The notes below the pieces were generated by a model, which saw only the letters and a program-made list of their open reading frames with translations, ran no database searches and was not told where the DNA came from. Shown one piece after another: positions 6,330 to 6,496 of a stretch of DNA of 6,496 bases. Each line of letters begins with the position of its first letter. Position 1 is the stretch's first letter. Both the position numbers and the translations under genes were made by a program. Source of the DNA: an uncultured Saprospiraceae bacterium (GTDB taxonomy: Bacteria; Bacteroidota; Bacteroidia; Chitinophagales; Saprospiraceae); assembly GCA_905479665.1 (NCBI GenBank), contig CAJQNM010000773.1:1-6496 (forward strand). The letters are read 5' to 3'.

Positions 6330-6496
6330 ATGAAAAGAATTCCTCTTCCACTCATATTCTTTTTCCTCTTATCCAGCTCCCAAGCCCTCTCTGCGCAGCA
6401 ATACAATAAAAACAGAGTAATCATCCTCACCGACATTGAAGCGGATCCAGATGACACCCAATCATTAGTGCGGTTGTTTCTATATGCGAATCAGAT
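6330..6496 (+). CDS. Secreted Sde182-like (DUF1593) protein with nucleoside-hydrolase-like domain (3' partial)
   Basis: The first 55 codons are present and the gene runs off the right edge. MKR followed by the hydrophobic stretch IPLPLIFFFLLSSSQALSA and QQ is a clear Sec signal peptide, so the product is exported. The mature protein begins NKNRVIILTDIEADPDD, then TQSLVRLFLYANQ. This matches the start of the DUF1593/Sde182 family (PF07632), named after a Saccharophagus degradans protein described as cellulose-binding. The DxxxDxDD cluster is the counterpart of the calcium-binding aspartates of nucleoside hydrolases. A role in handling plant or algal polysaccharide or a ribosyl substrate is possible but unproven. 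The ATG at 6315 is in frame, adds five residues (MNFYQ) and has AAGG six bases before it, so it is a real alternative. No terminator separates it clearly from the region upstream, but the 750-base gap makes it a separate transcription unit. Confidence 0.85.
   Translation, partial: MKRIPLPLIFFFLLSSSQALSAQQYNKNRVIILTDIEADPDDTQSLVRLFLYANQ

Noticed and set aside
6073..6351. 92-codon - strand frame
   Set aside because: It lies opposite the end of the PIN remnant and the start of the signal peptide of the DUF1593 gene. Its hydrophobic, low-complexity product has no recognisable domain.

Overview
The window looks like a piece of a Bacteroidota chromosome, most likely from a Saprospiraceae/Lewinella-like or other Cytophagia-type lineage. 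The evidence is a large TPR-CHAT protein with a C-terminal membrane helix, a secreted Sde182-type (DUF1593) protein, A-rich gene starts with almost no Shine-Dalgarno sequences, and moderate GC. The taxonomy is inferred from gene types and base composition, not from a marker gene.

Bases 1-5564 hold one tightly packed run of four + strand genes. First is the 3' part of a TPR-CHAT (caspase-like) protein, open to the left edge. It overlaps by 4 bases (ATGA) a creatininase-family metal-dependent amidohydrolase. That gene's TAG stop is followed at once, in the same frame, by the GTG start of an ArnT/PMT-like (GT39) membrane glycosyltransferase. A GtrB/ArnC/DPMS-like GT2 polyprenyl-phosphate glycosyltransferase follows 12 bases later. 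The last two genes make biochemical sense together: GT2 loads a sugar onto polyprenyl phosphate on the cytoplasmic side, and the GT39 enzyme uses that lipid-sugar on the outer face of the membrane. How the CHAT protein and the amidohydrolase fit is unknown. Spacing alone suggests co-transcription and translational coupling.

Bases 5565-6314 hold no intact gene and become clearly AT-rich. The stretch carries GC-rich inverted repeats sharing AAAGCCGYCCT, which resemble decayed REP-type modules. It also carries the broken C-terminal half of a DUF4411 PIN-domain (VapC-like) toxin gene, missing its start and interrupted by a TAG codon. The region reads as a small graveyard of a toxin-antitoxin locus. 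A perfect 7-1-7 palindrome (6274-6288) lies just upstream of the last gene.

From about 6330 to the right edge is the start of a secreted protein with a signal peptide and a nucleoside-hydrolase-like motif (Sde182/DUF1593 family), cut off by the window. No tRNA, rRNA, CRISPR array or intact insertion sequence was seen.
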